From positions 1 through 64,000 of the forward strand of contig NZ_JANRMI010000001.1 of assembly GCF_029531655.1 (NCBI RefSeq): a stretch of 64,000 nt of DNA, given 5' to 3'. A program made the position numbers and the translations under genes. Position 1 is the first letter of the stretch; each line of letters opens with the position of its first letter. Below the pieces are notes generated by a model. That model did not search any database and was not told the DNA's origin. It saw only the letters and a program-made list of their open reading frames with translations. Positions 18,630-26,809 of the stretch are shown here, piece by piece. Origin of the DNA: Bdellovibrio svalbardensis (GTDB lineage Bacteria; Bdellovibrionota; Bdellovibrionia; Bdellovibrionales; Bdellovibrionaceae).

Positions 18630-20501
18630 TTATTTGCTTGTATGTTCGGCTAACGGAGCCTCCACCGATGCTGGCAAACGTGGGGTGCTCAACTCTTGTT
18701 TTTCTATTGCAGTAATCTTGTTGCGAATCTCTTTAACCTTGTTCTTGTCAGATTCCAGATCCGCAGCTTTGCGATACATCTTCTTCGCTTTATCCACCAT
18801 GGATTGCTTGTAGTATGCGTCGCCCAAATGTTCCGCGATAACACTCACTGTGCCTTGGAATTTATGTGCGGCTTCCAGGAATTTCACTGCCTCAGTGAAT
18901 TTACTTTGCTTGTACAAAATCCAACCCAATGTATCGAGCACGTAACCATCTTGTGGTTCGAGCTCCATCGCTCGACGAGCCAATTTCTCTGCATCCGGAA
19001 GATTTTGATTCAACTCAGCCCAGGTGAAAGCCAAATAGTTCAAACCTTGTACGTGGTTTGGATCCAATTCCAAAACTTTTTTCATTTCAGTGATCACAAC
19101 GTCTTTTTTACCAAGGCGATCATTGATAGTTCCATAATAGAATCGCAATTGCGCATTCTCTGGGAACTTCTCCAAACCTTGCTCAAGAACTTTTGCAGCC
19201 GCTTTGTAGTCATTCTTTTCATCCAAAAGCGAAGCGTACATAGCGTAAACTTGCGGTTGGTCACTTCTTTCAGCCAAACCTTTGGAGATAACCTCCACAG
19301 CCTCATCCAAACGATTCATCCCTTTAAGAAGGTAAGCCGAATGAACCGTCGCCTCACCAAAGAATGTGCTGGATGCCGGAATCTTTTTAAATTCACGCAC
19401 CGCTTTTTCATTTTGATGAGTTTCTTCGTAGACCGCCGCCAAATAGAAGCGCACTTTATCAGATTCTGGAGCTTCCTTAAGAACAGCCTCCAACTTTTCA
19501 GTCGCCAGCGGATACTTCTTCTGCTCAATCAAAATCAAGGCCATTTTCATTTTGACGTTCAATGGCTCATCCGTATTTTGCTCCAACACTTCCAATTGCT
19601 CATAAGCCAGGTCATATTTACCTTGCTCAATGAAAGTTTGTGACAACACTTCAGCGATCTTCGGACTAGGAGAGTTCTCTTTCTGGAAATTGCGATAAAG
19701 AGTGATCGCCTTTGCTTCGTTTTTTTGCTTGCTATACAAAGCACCCAAAGACAGAACTGCATCAGCAAAATCTGGTTTAAGAACCAAAGCTTTCTTGAAA
19801 GCTGCCTCAGCTGCTTTTTGGAATTTCGCTTCTGGCTGCTCCATGCGAACACGGCCAATATAGTATTGTGCCAGATACGGGGAAGTGTAATCTGGATTTT
19901 TCACCAAAGACTCAAAATAGCTGACTGCTTTATCCGATTGCTTTTGTTCAGAGTACAATGCCCCAATGTACAATGGAGCTTCTGTATTTTTTGGATCCAG
20001 CTTCAAGACCGTGTGATATTGATCCATGGCTTTTGGATACAATTTCATTGAAGAGTACAAACCACCCAACAACAAATGAGCATCAACATTTTTTCCGTCT
20101 TTCTTCACTGCTTCTTCAGCCTGTGTCAAAGACTCTGAGATCATACCTTGCTTAAGATACTCTCCTGCCAAACGCATATTTACTGTTGGAGAATTTTGAT
20201 CATAAATCAAAGTCATCTTGAAGGACTCAATCGCCTTCGCTGCATTCCCCTCAAGACTGTAAGCTTCCCCCATAGAGAAGTAGTAGTCCGCTTGAGTGCG
20301 CATATAAAGAGGATCCAAAGTTGCTTGTCCATCTTGGCTGCTGATCACTGGAGGAGTGAGTGAAGCAGGAGCGCGATTCTTATCATCGAAGGAAGCTTCG
20401 AAATAAGGTGCTTTGTCATTTTCATTCGTAGTGAAAGTCGCGCAGGCGGTCAAAGAGAGAAGCAGGGTCGCCGAAATCGCGGTCTTAGTGAAGGAAAGCA
20501 T
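18630..20501 (-). CDS. TPR-repeat lipoprotein
   Basis: The 623-residue product has a lipobox LTAC at Cys20 and then a long run of tetratricopeptide repeats; units such as AEAYFSMG-type A helices and DPKNTEAPLYIGALYSEQ recur about every 34 residues across residues 60-590. TPR solenoids assemble protein complexes, and lipidation places this one at a membrane. AAGGAG sits five bases before the start ATG. It lies between a pseudopilin-like gene and a large exported protein on the same strand, so it may scaffold a surface or secretion complex. That role is inferred from context. Confidence 0.9.
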   Translation of the reverse strand: MLSFTKTAISATLLLSLTACATFTTNENDKAPYFEASFDDKNRAPASLTPPVISSQDGQATLDPLYMRTQADYYFSMGEAYSLEGNAAKAIESFKMTLIYDQNSPTVNMRLAGEYLKQGMISESLTQAEEAVKKDGKNVDAHLLLGGLYSSMKLYPKAMDQYHTVLKLDPKNTEAPLYIGALYSEQKQSDKAVSYFESLVKNPDYTSPYLAQYYIGRVRMEQPEAKFQKAAEAAFKKALVLKPDFADAVLSLGALYSKQKNEAKAITLYRNFQKENSPSPKIAEVLSQTFIEQGKYDLAYEQLEVLEQNTDEPLNVKMKMALILIEQKKYPLATEKLEAVLKEAPESDKVRFYLAAVYEETHQNEKAVREFKKIPASSTFFGEATVHSAYLLKGMNRLDEAVEVISKGLAERSDQPQVYAMYASLLDEKNDYKAAAKVLEQGLEKFPENAQLRFYYGTINDRLGKKDVVITEMKKVLELDPNHVQGLNYLAFTWAELNQNLPDAEKLARRAMELEPQDGYVLDTLGWILYKQSKFTEAVKFLEAAHKFQGTVSVIAEHLGDAYYKQSMVDKAKKMYRKAADLESDKNKVKEIRNKITAIEKQELSTPRLPASVEAPLAEHTSK

Positions 20502-20574
20502 GGAATCTCCTTAGTCACTAGGCTGATCGGCGAATTTTGAGAAGACCTTGAAGGCTCAGGACCTCATCAGGACT

Positions 20575-21063
20575 TTAGTTTTGAGTCATGCTCAGAACCA
20601 CCCCGATATCGTCGCCAACATAGATTGGTTGGCTGGAGATGGCTTTAGATTCATTTTCCAGTTCTGCGGTATCGGCTTTCTTGTTTGGCCCCGAAGACCA
20701 AACTAAGATGCGCATAGCTTTGTTTTTTTCTGCAGACAGAATGCGGTAATGAAAAGGCTGGCCCCATGGATCATTTCCCATGGTTCCCGTCGTTCTGAGG
20801 CTTTCCAAGGTGGTTTCTGGGGCCACAGAGGCAGGGTTTCGGCCTGATTTGCTAAAAGACAGGGCTGAAGTTTTTGCCGCCTCGCGATAAATTTGCACGA
20901 CTTGGTAACCAACAACCTCAGCCTTCTGCAAGGCAGCATCCACTTCAGTGTCGCGATGTGAACGGTTCCAGGGCGCAGCTATGATTGCTGCCGAAAAGCC
21001 AACAAGTCCTAACAGCGTCAGAACACCAGATGACTTAAACTCTTGTTTTCGTTCATTATTCAT
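20575..21063 (-). CDS. GspG-like pseudopilin-related protein
   Basis: The 162-residue product has one hydrophobic helix near the N-terminus (about 12-30) followed by an amphipathic helix, and a C-terminal part with NDPWGQPFHYRIL and VWSSGPNKK; the DPWG-x-P-(Y/F) ... SxGP pattern is typical of the type II secretion major pseudopilin GspG. It lacks the usual prepilin cleavage site (G-F-x-x-x-E), so processing by prepilin peptidase is not evident. No secretion ATPase or secretin gene is adjacent. It precedes the TPR lipoprotein by 73 nt. It may be a membrane-anchored relative rather than a true pilin. Confidence 0.65.
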   Translation of the reverse strand: MNNERKQEFKSSGVLTLLGLVGFSAAIIAAPWNRSHRDTEVDAALQKAEVVGYQVVQIYREAAKTSALSFSKSGRNPASVAPETTLESLRTTGTMGNDPWGQPFHYRILSAEKNKAMRILVWSSGPNKKADTAELENESKAISSQPIYVGDDIGVVLSMTQN

Positions 21064-21235
21064 TAATTTATTTCCCGCAACGTGGTTTGCCTAAGATACC
21101 TTTCGGCAGCCTTTCGGAAGAACTTTAGACAAAGGTCTAACAATTTTAAAAAACAAACTTATGTTTGTGATTTTAAAAGCCCGCTGGGATTGATTTAATA
21201 ACGCTTAGAGTCTTTTCTTTTGATCTGAGGACCGC

Positions 21236-21264
21236 TTGACAAGGGGTGGCGCCGGCGATAGGTT
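21236..21264 (+). promoter_or_regulatory. Sigma-70-type promoter upstream of phaR
   Basis: TTGACA and TAGGTT are separated by 17 bp, about 85 bp before the phaR start. The -35 box is a perfect consensus, the -10 box is weaker. The remaining space from 21064 to 21235 shows no gene; it is AT-rich near 21130-21200. Confidence 0.55.
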
Positions 21265-21349
21265 GCGCCCATCGACCGGGGGATGTGCTGAATACTTTAG
21301 CACTTAATCAGTTGATAATTTTGGGAAAATTTCAAATTGGGAGGCACTT

Positions 21350-21898
21350 TTGATCAACCAAAACGAAACAATGACATCTAAGCCAAATTCAAAAGTTAAA
21401 ATCATTAAGCGTTATCAAAACCGTAAACTCTACGATACACAACAAAGCTGCTACGTTACTTTGGACGACATCGCTAAGATGATCCGTACTAACGAAGAAG
21501 TTATGGTTATCGATAACAAATCTAAAAACGATATTACTGCAGCGACTTTGACTCAGATCATTTTCGAAGCTGAAAAGAAAGCATCTCAATACGCTCCTCT
21601 TTTCACACTTCGCGAAATCATCCAAAACGGCAACGGCAGCATCTCAGGCTACCTAGCTAAATTGGGCGCTTTCCCTCAGGACTACATGACTAAACAACAA
21701 GTAAACACAGTTGTTGAAAATGCTTCTACTGACAGCGTAAAGCAAAACTTGGAAAACCGCGTTGCGACTGCAGCAACTCGCTACAACACAGACACTACTG
21801 CTAAAGTAGCTGCTGAAAAAGCGACTGTACTTCCTGGTTTGCAACAAGACGAAGAAACTCCAAATCTTCCTGGAATTTCTCTTGGCTTGAACAACTAA
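21350..21898 (+). CDS. phaR: PHA accumulation regulator domain protein (PhaR-like)
   Basis: The N-terminal half of this 182-residue protein matches the PHB/PHA accumulation regulator DNA-binding domain: KIIKRYQNRKLYDTQQSCYVTLDDIAKMI, then VIDNKSKNDITAATLTQIIFEAE. In PHA-producing bacteria such proteins repress phasin genes and sense polymer granules. The start is TTG at 21350, with GGGAGG five bases upstream; the ATG seven codons later has no site. The C-terminal half is Thr/Ala-rich and variable. No PHA synthase or phasin is in the window, so its target here is unknown. A terminator follows at 21928. Confidence 0.88.
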   Translation: MINQNETMTSKPNSKVKIIKRYQNRKLYDTQQSCYVTLDDIAKMIRTNEEVMVIDNKSKNDITAATLTQIIFEAEKKASQYAPLFTLREIIQNGNGSISGYLAKLGAFPQDYMTKQQVNTVVENASTDSVKQNLENRVATAATRYNTDTTAKVAAEKATVLPGLQQDEETPNLPGISLGLNN

Positions 21899-21927
21899 TC
21901 TTAGCCTCGGCTAACTTAGTGAAAATA

Positions 21928-21956
21928 GGCTCTGCTTCGGCAGGGCCTTTTTTTTT
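21928..21956 (+). terminator. Terminator of phaR
   Basis: Stem ggctctgc / gcagggcc with a ttcg tetraloop followed by a nine-base T-run, 30 nt after the stop codon. Confidence 0.92.
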
Positions 21957-22032
21957 GCGCCTACGCCAAGACTTCGGCCACAAGGCACCCTTCAAAGTGG
22001 ACAAGGTCCGCAGTAGCTTTAGCGATGGTGGA

Positions 22033-23280
22033 TTATTTTAACGAACGCCAGACAACGAACTTCTTTTTCCCTGCCTGAATCTCAACTTCTTGGTCTTTCA
22101 AACCTTCACCGGTGGGAACGCCCGCCAAAGTTAAACCCTCAAGATTGAATTTGTACTTTCCCGGAGCCAAAGGGATGCGAATCATCTGAATGCTTTGCGG
22201 AAGGAAGGACCATTGACGAAGATCAGCTCGGTCCGCCAAGTTCAATGCAATATAAGTCAGGTCACCCAAAAGTCGATCCTGTTGGCGAACTTGATCTGCG
22301 GCTACAGCCTTGGCTGCAAATCCCGCCATGCGCTTTGCCACCAGAATTCCATAATCATCTTTCAAAGTTTGAATAGCCGCCATTTCGACATCATAAATTA
22401 GACGGCTCACGTAATTCCCCCCACCTTCAAAGGAAAGTCGGGTCAAAACTGTTTCACTGCGGACGGGCATAAGAGCCGGCAAACGATATTCATTCGAGGA
22501 AGGAACCTTTCGTGGCCCCCAACCTTGTTGAAATATGACCACCAACTCCCCTATGTTTTTATCATACCAAGTTTTCTCTTCCTTCACGTCGGGAAACTTC
22601 TTTTTCCAGCTTTGATAGGCATCATTTCGTCGCGCCAATTTTGCGGAACGAATGAGGTCTTCCCCAATAGGCCCAATCGTAGGATCAATTTTGTAAGCCT
22701 CAGTGTAAGCAATGTAAGCATCATCGTAGTTCTTATTGGCTTCCCAAATCACTGCCGACAAATACTTACTGAAAGAGTTCATCTCGAATGACTTTTTCTC
22801 TTCCTGACGATTCTTGATAAATTTTTCGTTAATACGACGAGCTTCGACCAAAGCGTCATCCAGGTTTCCAAGCTCCAAAAAATTCATCGCCAAATACGCA
22901 TTGATGAATATCTTTTCGAAGGTATCACCTTTGTATTGAACCATTTCCTGATTCAAAAGAAGCGATCCCGTCTGCCGGGAGATAGATTGATAGTCGACGA
23001 GTTCAGACAGGCGGTCGGCCTTCAAGAAGGCATTGTTACTGTCCTTGTAGTTTCCGGAAATCTGCAAGGCCGTTGCATAATCCAGAAGATACACCAGCTG
23101 ATCCCCATTTTCATTCGCAGCCAAGGGCTCCAAATCCTTCAAAGCTTTGCTGAAGTCATGACTCACCAAAGCCTGACGCGACTCTTGGACTTTATTTTGA
23201 TAAGTCGCACAAGCCGTCAGAGATAAGCTAAAAAAAAGACCCGCTGCAAGCGCGAGTCCTTTTGAAAAATCAGTATTCAT
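22033..23280 (-). CDS. TPR-like lipoprotein (COG3014 type)
   Basis: The 415-residue product has a lipobox LTAC at Cys24 followed by helical repeats (to about residue 230) with TPR-like character (AYLAMNFLELGNLDDALVEARRIN, AYIAYTEAYKIDPTIG), and a C-terminal beta-rich domain ending in FVVWRSLK. Layout and wording resemble COG3014 lipoproteins, which are found next to lpoB in some Gram-negative bacteria. Its start overlaps the lpoB stop by one base (TAATG). A role in activating or anchoring peptidoglycan synthases with LpoB is inferred from this coupling. Confidence 0.8.
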   Translation of the reverse strand: MNTDFSKGLALAAGLFFSLSLTACATYQNKVQESRQALVSHDFSKALKDLEPLAANENGDQLVYLLDYATALQISGNYKDSNNAFLKADRLSELVDYQSISRQTGSLLLNQEMVQYKGDTFEKIFINAYLAMNFLELGNLDDALVEARRINEKFIKNRQEEKKSFEMNSFSKYLSAVIWEANKNYDDAYIAYTEAYKIDPTIGPIGEDLIRSAKLARRNDAYQSWKKKFPDVKEEKTWYDKNIGELVVIFQQGWGPRKVPSSNEYRLPALMPVRSETVLTRLSFEGGGNYVSRLIYDVEMAAIQTLKDDYGILVAKRMAGFAAKAVAADQVRQQDRLLGDLTYIALNLADRADLRQWSFLPQSIQMIRIPLAPGKYKFNLEGLTLAGVPTGEGLKDQEVEIQAGKKKFVVWRSLK

Positions 23281-23876
23281 TAAAGACCGATAGTTTTCTT
23301 TTTATATGTTTTACGAATTTGCTTTTGATCAGACCAAGTAATCATACTGGATTTTAGGTTCGTCAGATTCAAAGTGATTTTGTAGTAGACGGATTTGTCT
23401 TTGCCAACTTCTTGAACGATAGAATCAAGACGTCCATTGATAATATAGTCGGCACCAATTTGACCACCAGGTCCCTTTTTAGTCTCTTGGGAAACTTTGC
23501 CAGAATTCTGGTAATCATATTCGTTCGCGATATCTTCGCGAGCTTCTTTATCAATGAAACCTACTTTTCCAGATTTCATCAGCTCAACACGAACCATATC
23601 CATAATGCTTTGAGTGTCGATATGCTCGCTGGTTTTGTTCTGAAGATTTGTCACCATCACAACTGGCATTTTTTTAGCTTGAGCCAAGGAAGGAGAGTTC
23701 AATGCACTCGCCACCAGATCATGAACAGCTTTTTGCATATCTGTTTCTGACCACTGATCGTTCAAATTGTTTTCTCTATTAACATCATCGTACTCGCCTT
23801 TAACAAAGGCTTTAGGACCACATGCGGTCAATGCAAGCATGGTGACAATTACTGAAGGGAGCATCCACTTAATCAT
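23280..23876 (-). CDS. lpoB: Penicillin-binding protein activator LpoB
   Basis: The 198-residue lipoprotein (lipobox LTAC, Cys19) contains the LpoB signature around residues 25-50 (FVKGEYDDVNRENNLNDQWSE split over the motif), NLQNKTSEHIDTQ and a C-terminal ADYIINGRLDSIVQ ... YYKITLNLTNLKS core. In E. coli LpoB spans the periplasm and activates PBP1b. ATG at 23876 is preceded by AAGGAAGG at seven bases; a longer frame to 23918 lacks this. The tether between lipid and globular domain is short compared with E. coli. It is followed, with overlap, by the COG3014-like gene. Confidence 0.9.
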   Translation of the reverse strand: MIKWMLPSVIVTMLALTACGPKAFVKGEYDDVNRENNLNDQWSETDMQKAVHDLVASALNSPSLAQAKKMPVVMVTNLQNKTSEHIDTQSIMDMVRVELMKSGKVGFIDKEAREDIANEYDYQNSGKVSQETKKGPGGQIGADYIINGRLDSIVQEVGKDKSVYYKITLNLTNLKSSMITWSDQKQIRKTYKKKTIGL

Positions 23877-24013
23877 AAAAATACCTTCCTTAAACCTTTT
23901 AGGTTCTAACACACGCAAGTTTATGCCTATGACTTACAGGGCGCAAGTCATGCCCAGCCGTTTCAAGACGGGTGTCCTAAAATCGAATATAGAAGGCCCC
24001 ATAGTGAATAATT

Positions 24014-24466
24014 ATGAGGGGCATTAATTGCAGAGCCCCATTTATTATGACGAACGAAGTTAACTCGAGCCTGCATGCCTTCGAAACACTGAAACAGTAT
24101 TTCAACCCTTACGCAGAAGAAGTTTGGGCCGTGGCGCTGAATTCCCATCTTCAGGTCTTAGGTCGAGAGATGATTTTTCGGGGGACTGCAGATCAATGCC
24201 TGATTCATCCACGGGATATCTTTAGGTTTCTAATTCTATCTAATGCCAGTTCCTTTATTCTCGCACACAATCATCCAAGCAAAGAAGTTTTGCCATCGGA
24301 TCAAGATCTGATTCTGACTCGAAAAATCCACAATGCGGGCGTCCTGTTTCAGATTCCACTCCAAGATCATATCATTTTCAGTAAAGAAAAATATTTCAGC
24401 ATGGCGGACCACGGATATTTTAAATCTTGGAAGAAATCATTTCGCGCAGAAAAATTTAGAAGCTAA
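24014..24466 (+). CDS. RadC-like JAMM-domain protein
   Basis: The 150-residue product contains the RadC/JAMM metal motif AHNHPSKEVLPSDQD (about residues 84-98) with an upstream Glu in EVWAVALN, so the zinc-binding His, His and Asp are preserved. RadC proteins usually carry an N-terminal helix-hairpin-helix region of about 100 residues, missing here. The start is uncertain: neither ATG at 24014 nor ATG at 24047 has a clear ribosome binding site. RadC-like domains are of unknown function in spite of the name and are often found on mobile elements; I see no such element here. Confidence 0.8.
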   Translation: MRGINCRAPFIMTNEVNSSLHAFETLKQYFNPYAEEVWAVALNSHLQVLGREMIFRGTADQCLIHPRDIFRFLILSNASSFILAHNHPSKEVLPSDQDLILTRKIHNAGVLFQIPLQDHIIFSKEKYFSMADHGYFKSWKKSFRAEKFRS

Positions 24467-24469
24467 TAC

Positions 24470-25093
24470 CTACTGAAGGGCTTCACCATTTGAATTGAGG
24501 ATGTCTTGATCGCCACCACCCTGATCTGAAGGGCTGCGAATTGGCGTGACTGAGAGAACTTTAAAGTCTTCACCTATCTTCACTTTATATCCACCACGAC
24601 GAGCATTCTCTATAAATTGACGAACGTACTCTTCTTTGTAGGCTTTCGAATACTCTGCCTGCTGCTGCTGATTGAAGAGTTCTTTTTGAACGACGTCATT
24701 GGGATTTTCAAACGACTCTGCTCGTTTATCTCCGCGCCCTAGCTCATTGGCAATTTCAGCAGCACGGGAATCACTTGATAGATCCACACCGCCTTGCGGA
24801 GGTGCATAGACAGGCTGAGCGGATGTCGCATCAAAGTCTTTCGCCAGTCGGGCGTTTTCAATCTCCATGCGTTGACGAGCCATCGCCATGGTTTCATTTG
24901 TCACCATAAGATGCTTGTTCACGGCTTTCTCATACTTTTCGGATTTTACTGTGGCAGAGATTTCTGCAAATTTCTTTTTTGTTCCGTCAGAACCCAGATA
25001 AAGAAATGCCATAACTCCTGCTCCCAAAAATAGAAGCAGAGCCAGAAGTTTGGAACTATCCTTTTCTTCCTTGTTGGCATTCTCGGATGACAT
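24470..25093 (-). CDS. Membrane-anchored protein of unknown function
   Basis: The 207-residue product has a short cytoplasmic N-terminus, one membrane helix at about 16-33 (LLALLLFLGAGVMAFLYLG) and a helical, Gln/Glu-rich periplasmic part (SEKYEKAVNKHLMVTNETMAMARQRMEIENARLAKDF). It has no motif I can name. ATG at 25093 has AAGG five bases upstream and is preferred over the longer frame. It converges on the RadC-like gene with three bases between stop codons and no terminator. Confidence 0.75.
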   Translation of the reverse strand: MSSENANKEEKDSSKLLALLLFLGAGVMAFLYLGSDGTKKKFAEISATVKSEKYEKAVNKHLMVTNETMAMARQRMEIENARLAKDFDATSAQPVYAPPQGGVDLSSDSRAAEIANELGRGDKRAESFENPNDVVQKELFNQQQQAEYSKAYKEEYVRQFIENARRGGYKVKIGEDFKVLSVTPIRSPSDQGGGDQDILNSNGEALQ

Positions 25094-25207
25094 AGAAACC
25101 TTATCGGAGAATATGAGAAAAGCCTTTAGTCCCAATGAAATGGAACACATAGCTAACCGGAATCAACTTAAGTGGTGTCAGCGTATTAAGGTCGGGTGTC
25201 TATGAAT

Positions 25208-25236
25208 TTGACACCCACAAACGCGATATTTTATCC
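25208..25236 (+). promoter_or_regulatory. Possible promoter of the pilin subunit gene
   Basis: A perfect TTGACA at 25208-25213 is followed at 17 bp by TTATCC, a weak -10 box. It lies about 105 bp before the pilin start. No other gene is seen between 25094 and 25341. Confidence 0.4.
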
Positions 25237-25341
25237 CAAAAGAATCATATTCCATTAAAAACCAGTAAAGATACTGGCACGAGTAGTGAATTAGGGTCTT
25301 CATGTCTAGTGTTGAATAACAAAACCGAAAGGATCCCTCAT

Positions 25342-25836
25342 ATGCATATGAAATCTGTTAAATTCGCGGCAGCCCTCTTATCAACTATGGCTGTTGGAAC
25401 TTCCGCAATCGCTGCTTATGGACCGACTGGCACTCTCACGATCTCTGGAGTTGTGACGGCTGTGACCGAACTTGAAGTGACTGCTGCTCCAGACGCCACC
25501 ACGTTGAATATCCTTGCTGGCGAAACGGACAAGCTTGTTGCTTCTGTTTCTGAAAGATCAAACAACATCGGTGGATATAAAGTGACATTGACCTCTGTGA
25601 ACAATGGCCAGTTGGTGAATGGCGCGAATGCAACCTTAAAGACAGCTTACAAAATTGGCTACGACGGTGGAACGAAATTGAGTCTTACTAACTCTGCAAC
25701 TCAAGTTAAAAACGTGACGGCGTTAACGGGTCTCACGACTGTAGCTTCTGCGATGAGAGTGGAAGTAACAGCTTTGCCAACGGCAGCTGCTGGTACTTAC
25801 TCTGATACCATCACTGTTGCGATCACTGCGAACTAA
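25342..25836 (+). CDS. SCPU-type pilin subunit (archaic chaperone-usher pilus)
   Basis: The product (164 residues) has a signal peptide cleaved near SAIAA and a single immunoglobulin-like domain of the spore coat U / Csu pilin type: an N-terminal strand GTLTISGVVTAVTELEV, a central GGYKVTLTSVNNGQLVN and a C-terminal strand AAGTYSDTITVAITAN. Such subunits lack their last strand, receive it from a chaperone and then polymerise by donor-strand exchange. AAAGGA lies eight bases before ATG 25342 (a second ATG follows two codons later). It faces the tip/usher/chaperone operon and shares its terminator, so its dosage can be set separately. Confidence 0.85.
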   Translation: MHMKSVKFAAALLSTMAVGTSAIAAYGPTGTLTISGVVTAVTELEVTAAPDATTLNILAGETDKLVASVSERSNNIGGYKVTLTSVNNGQLVNGANATLKTAYKIGYDGGTKLSLTNSATQVKNVTALTGLTTVASAMRVEVTALPTAAAGTYSDTITVAITAN

Positions 25837-25858
25837 GAATTTCTTTTATTGAAAAAAC

Positions 25859-25889
25859 AAAAAGCCACCTCATAACAGGTGGCTTTTTT
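25859..25889. terminator. Bidirectional terminator between pilin and tip-adhesin genes
   Basis: Stem aaagccacct / aggtggcttt with a six-base loop, A-run on one side and T-run on the other. It touches the stop codon of the minus-strand gene. Confidence 0.93.
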
Positions 25890-26809
25890 TATTCCGTCGT
25901 TTCAATCGTCAACTGAACTTGATCGCTGTAGGCTCCGGCCTTTACATTCCCAAAGTTTCCTATGGTCACAGTGATAGGAATAGAGGTTCCCGACGCTGGA
26001 GAGACCCCAAATACGCGATAGAGTTGTTGTGGACTTGTTGTCAAACCCACGGTGTCGTTATTGAATTTGATCGTGTACGGAATATATTGCGCATCAGTTT
26101 GATGTTTGAGTCTTCCACCATTTGTCGAAGAAACATAAAGAGTATAGCCCGCATTGTACTTCATAACTGCACTGGCTGACCGAGTAGCTCCCGCCGAGAG
26201 TGTACCAAAGTTCATCACTTCATCCGTGTCGCCCAATACAAATGCACCACCCGAGGCCACCATGGAAACGTCGACTCTCTTTGGTGCATTATAATTCAGT
26301 GAGATGAGGCGTGAGGAAACGAAGCTATAGTTGGACAAAGTCCCTCTATACAGATGAGCACTTATGTATTCAGTGTAGTTTCCGAATCGCAGCCATGGGT
26401 TTGTCATATTCAAAGCCGCCCAATAAGAAACATTCACTTGAGCGTCGTTATTTCCATCAGGCAGAGTTCCACTAAGAATGTCACTGTTGCTGGAAGCATC
26501 CGTGACGTTCTTGATAATATTCACCCCCGCAGAGTCCTTATAAACCTGATAGGGCCATTCATAGCCTGACATTTTGAGACTGCGATTCACATAAGAACTG
26601 GAATAACCGTAATCAAACACAATGAAGAAATCACAGCCGCCGGGATTGGTGTTGGCTTTGACCGTGAAAGTTCCTTGAAACTGAGGATTGGATGTAAAAT
26701 CAATGTTGGTTTGCCCCGTCTGCAGTTGCATATTTACGCACGGAGCTCCCAGAGCATAACTCGAAAAAATGGTTCCCAAAATTAAAATCACAGAATTAAG
26801 AGTTCTCAA
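25889..26809 (-). CDS. SCPU-domain tip/adhesin subunit (CsuE-like)
   Basis: The 306-residue product has a signal peptide (to SYALGA) and two beta domains: an N-terminal one with Cys pairs (CVNMQLQTGQTNIDF, GGCDFFIVFDYGY) and a C-terminal spore coat U domain (NFGTLSAGATRSASAVMKYNAGYTLYVSSTNGGRLKH ... GAYSDQVQLTIETT, quoted in parts). Two-domain subunits of this kind are tip adhesins in Csu-type pili. Its start overlaps the usher stop by four bases. It is the last gene of the chaperone-usher-tip operon. Confidence 0.82.
   Translation of the reverse strand: MRTLNSVILILGTIFSSYALGAPCVNMQLQTGQTNIDFTSNPQFQGTFTVKANTNPGGCDFFIVFDYGYSSSYVNRSLKMSGYEWPYQVYKDSAGVNIIKNVTDASSNSDILSGTLPDGNNDAQVNVSYWAALNMTNPWLRFGNYTEYISAHLYRGTLSNYSFVSSRLISLNYNAPKRVDVSMVASGGAFVLGDTDEVMNFGTLSAGATRSASAVMKYNAGYTLYVSSTNGGRLKHQTDAQYIPYTIKFNNDTVGLTTSPQQLYRVFGVSPASGTSIPITVTIGNFGNVKAGAYSDQVQLTIETTE

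Noticed and set aside
18696-19643. 315-codon open frame on the plus strand
   Set aside because: Antisense to the TPR lipoprotein gene over its full length; composition is that of a mirror frame, with no ribosome binding site or domain.
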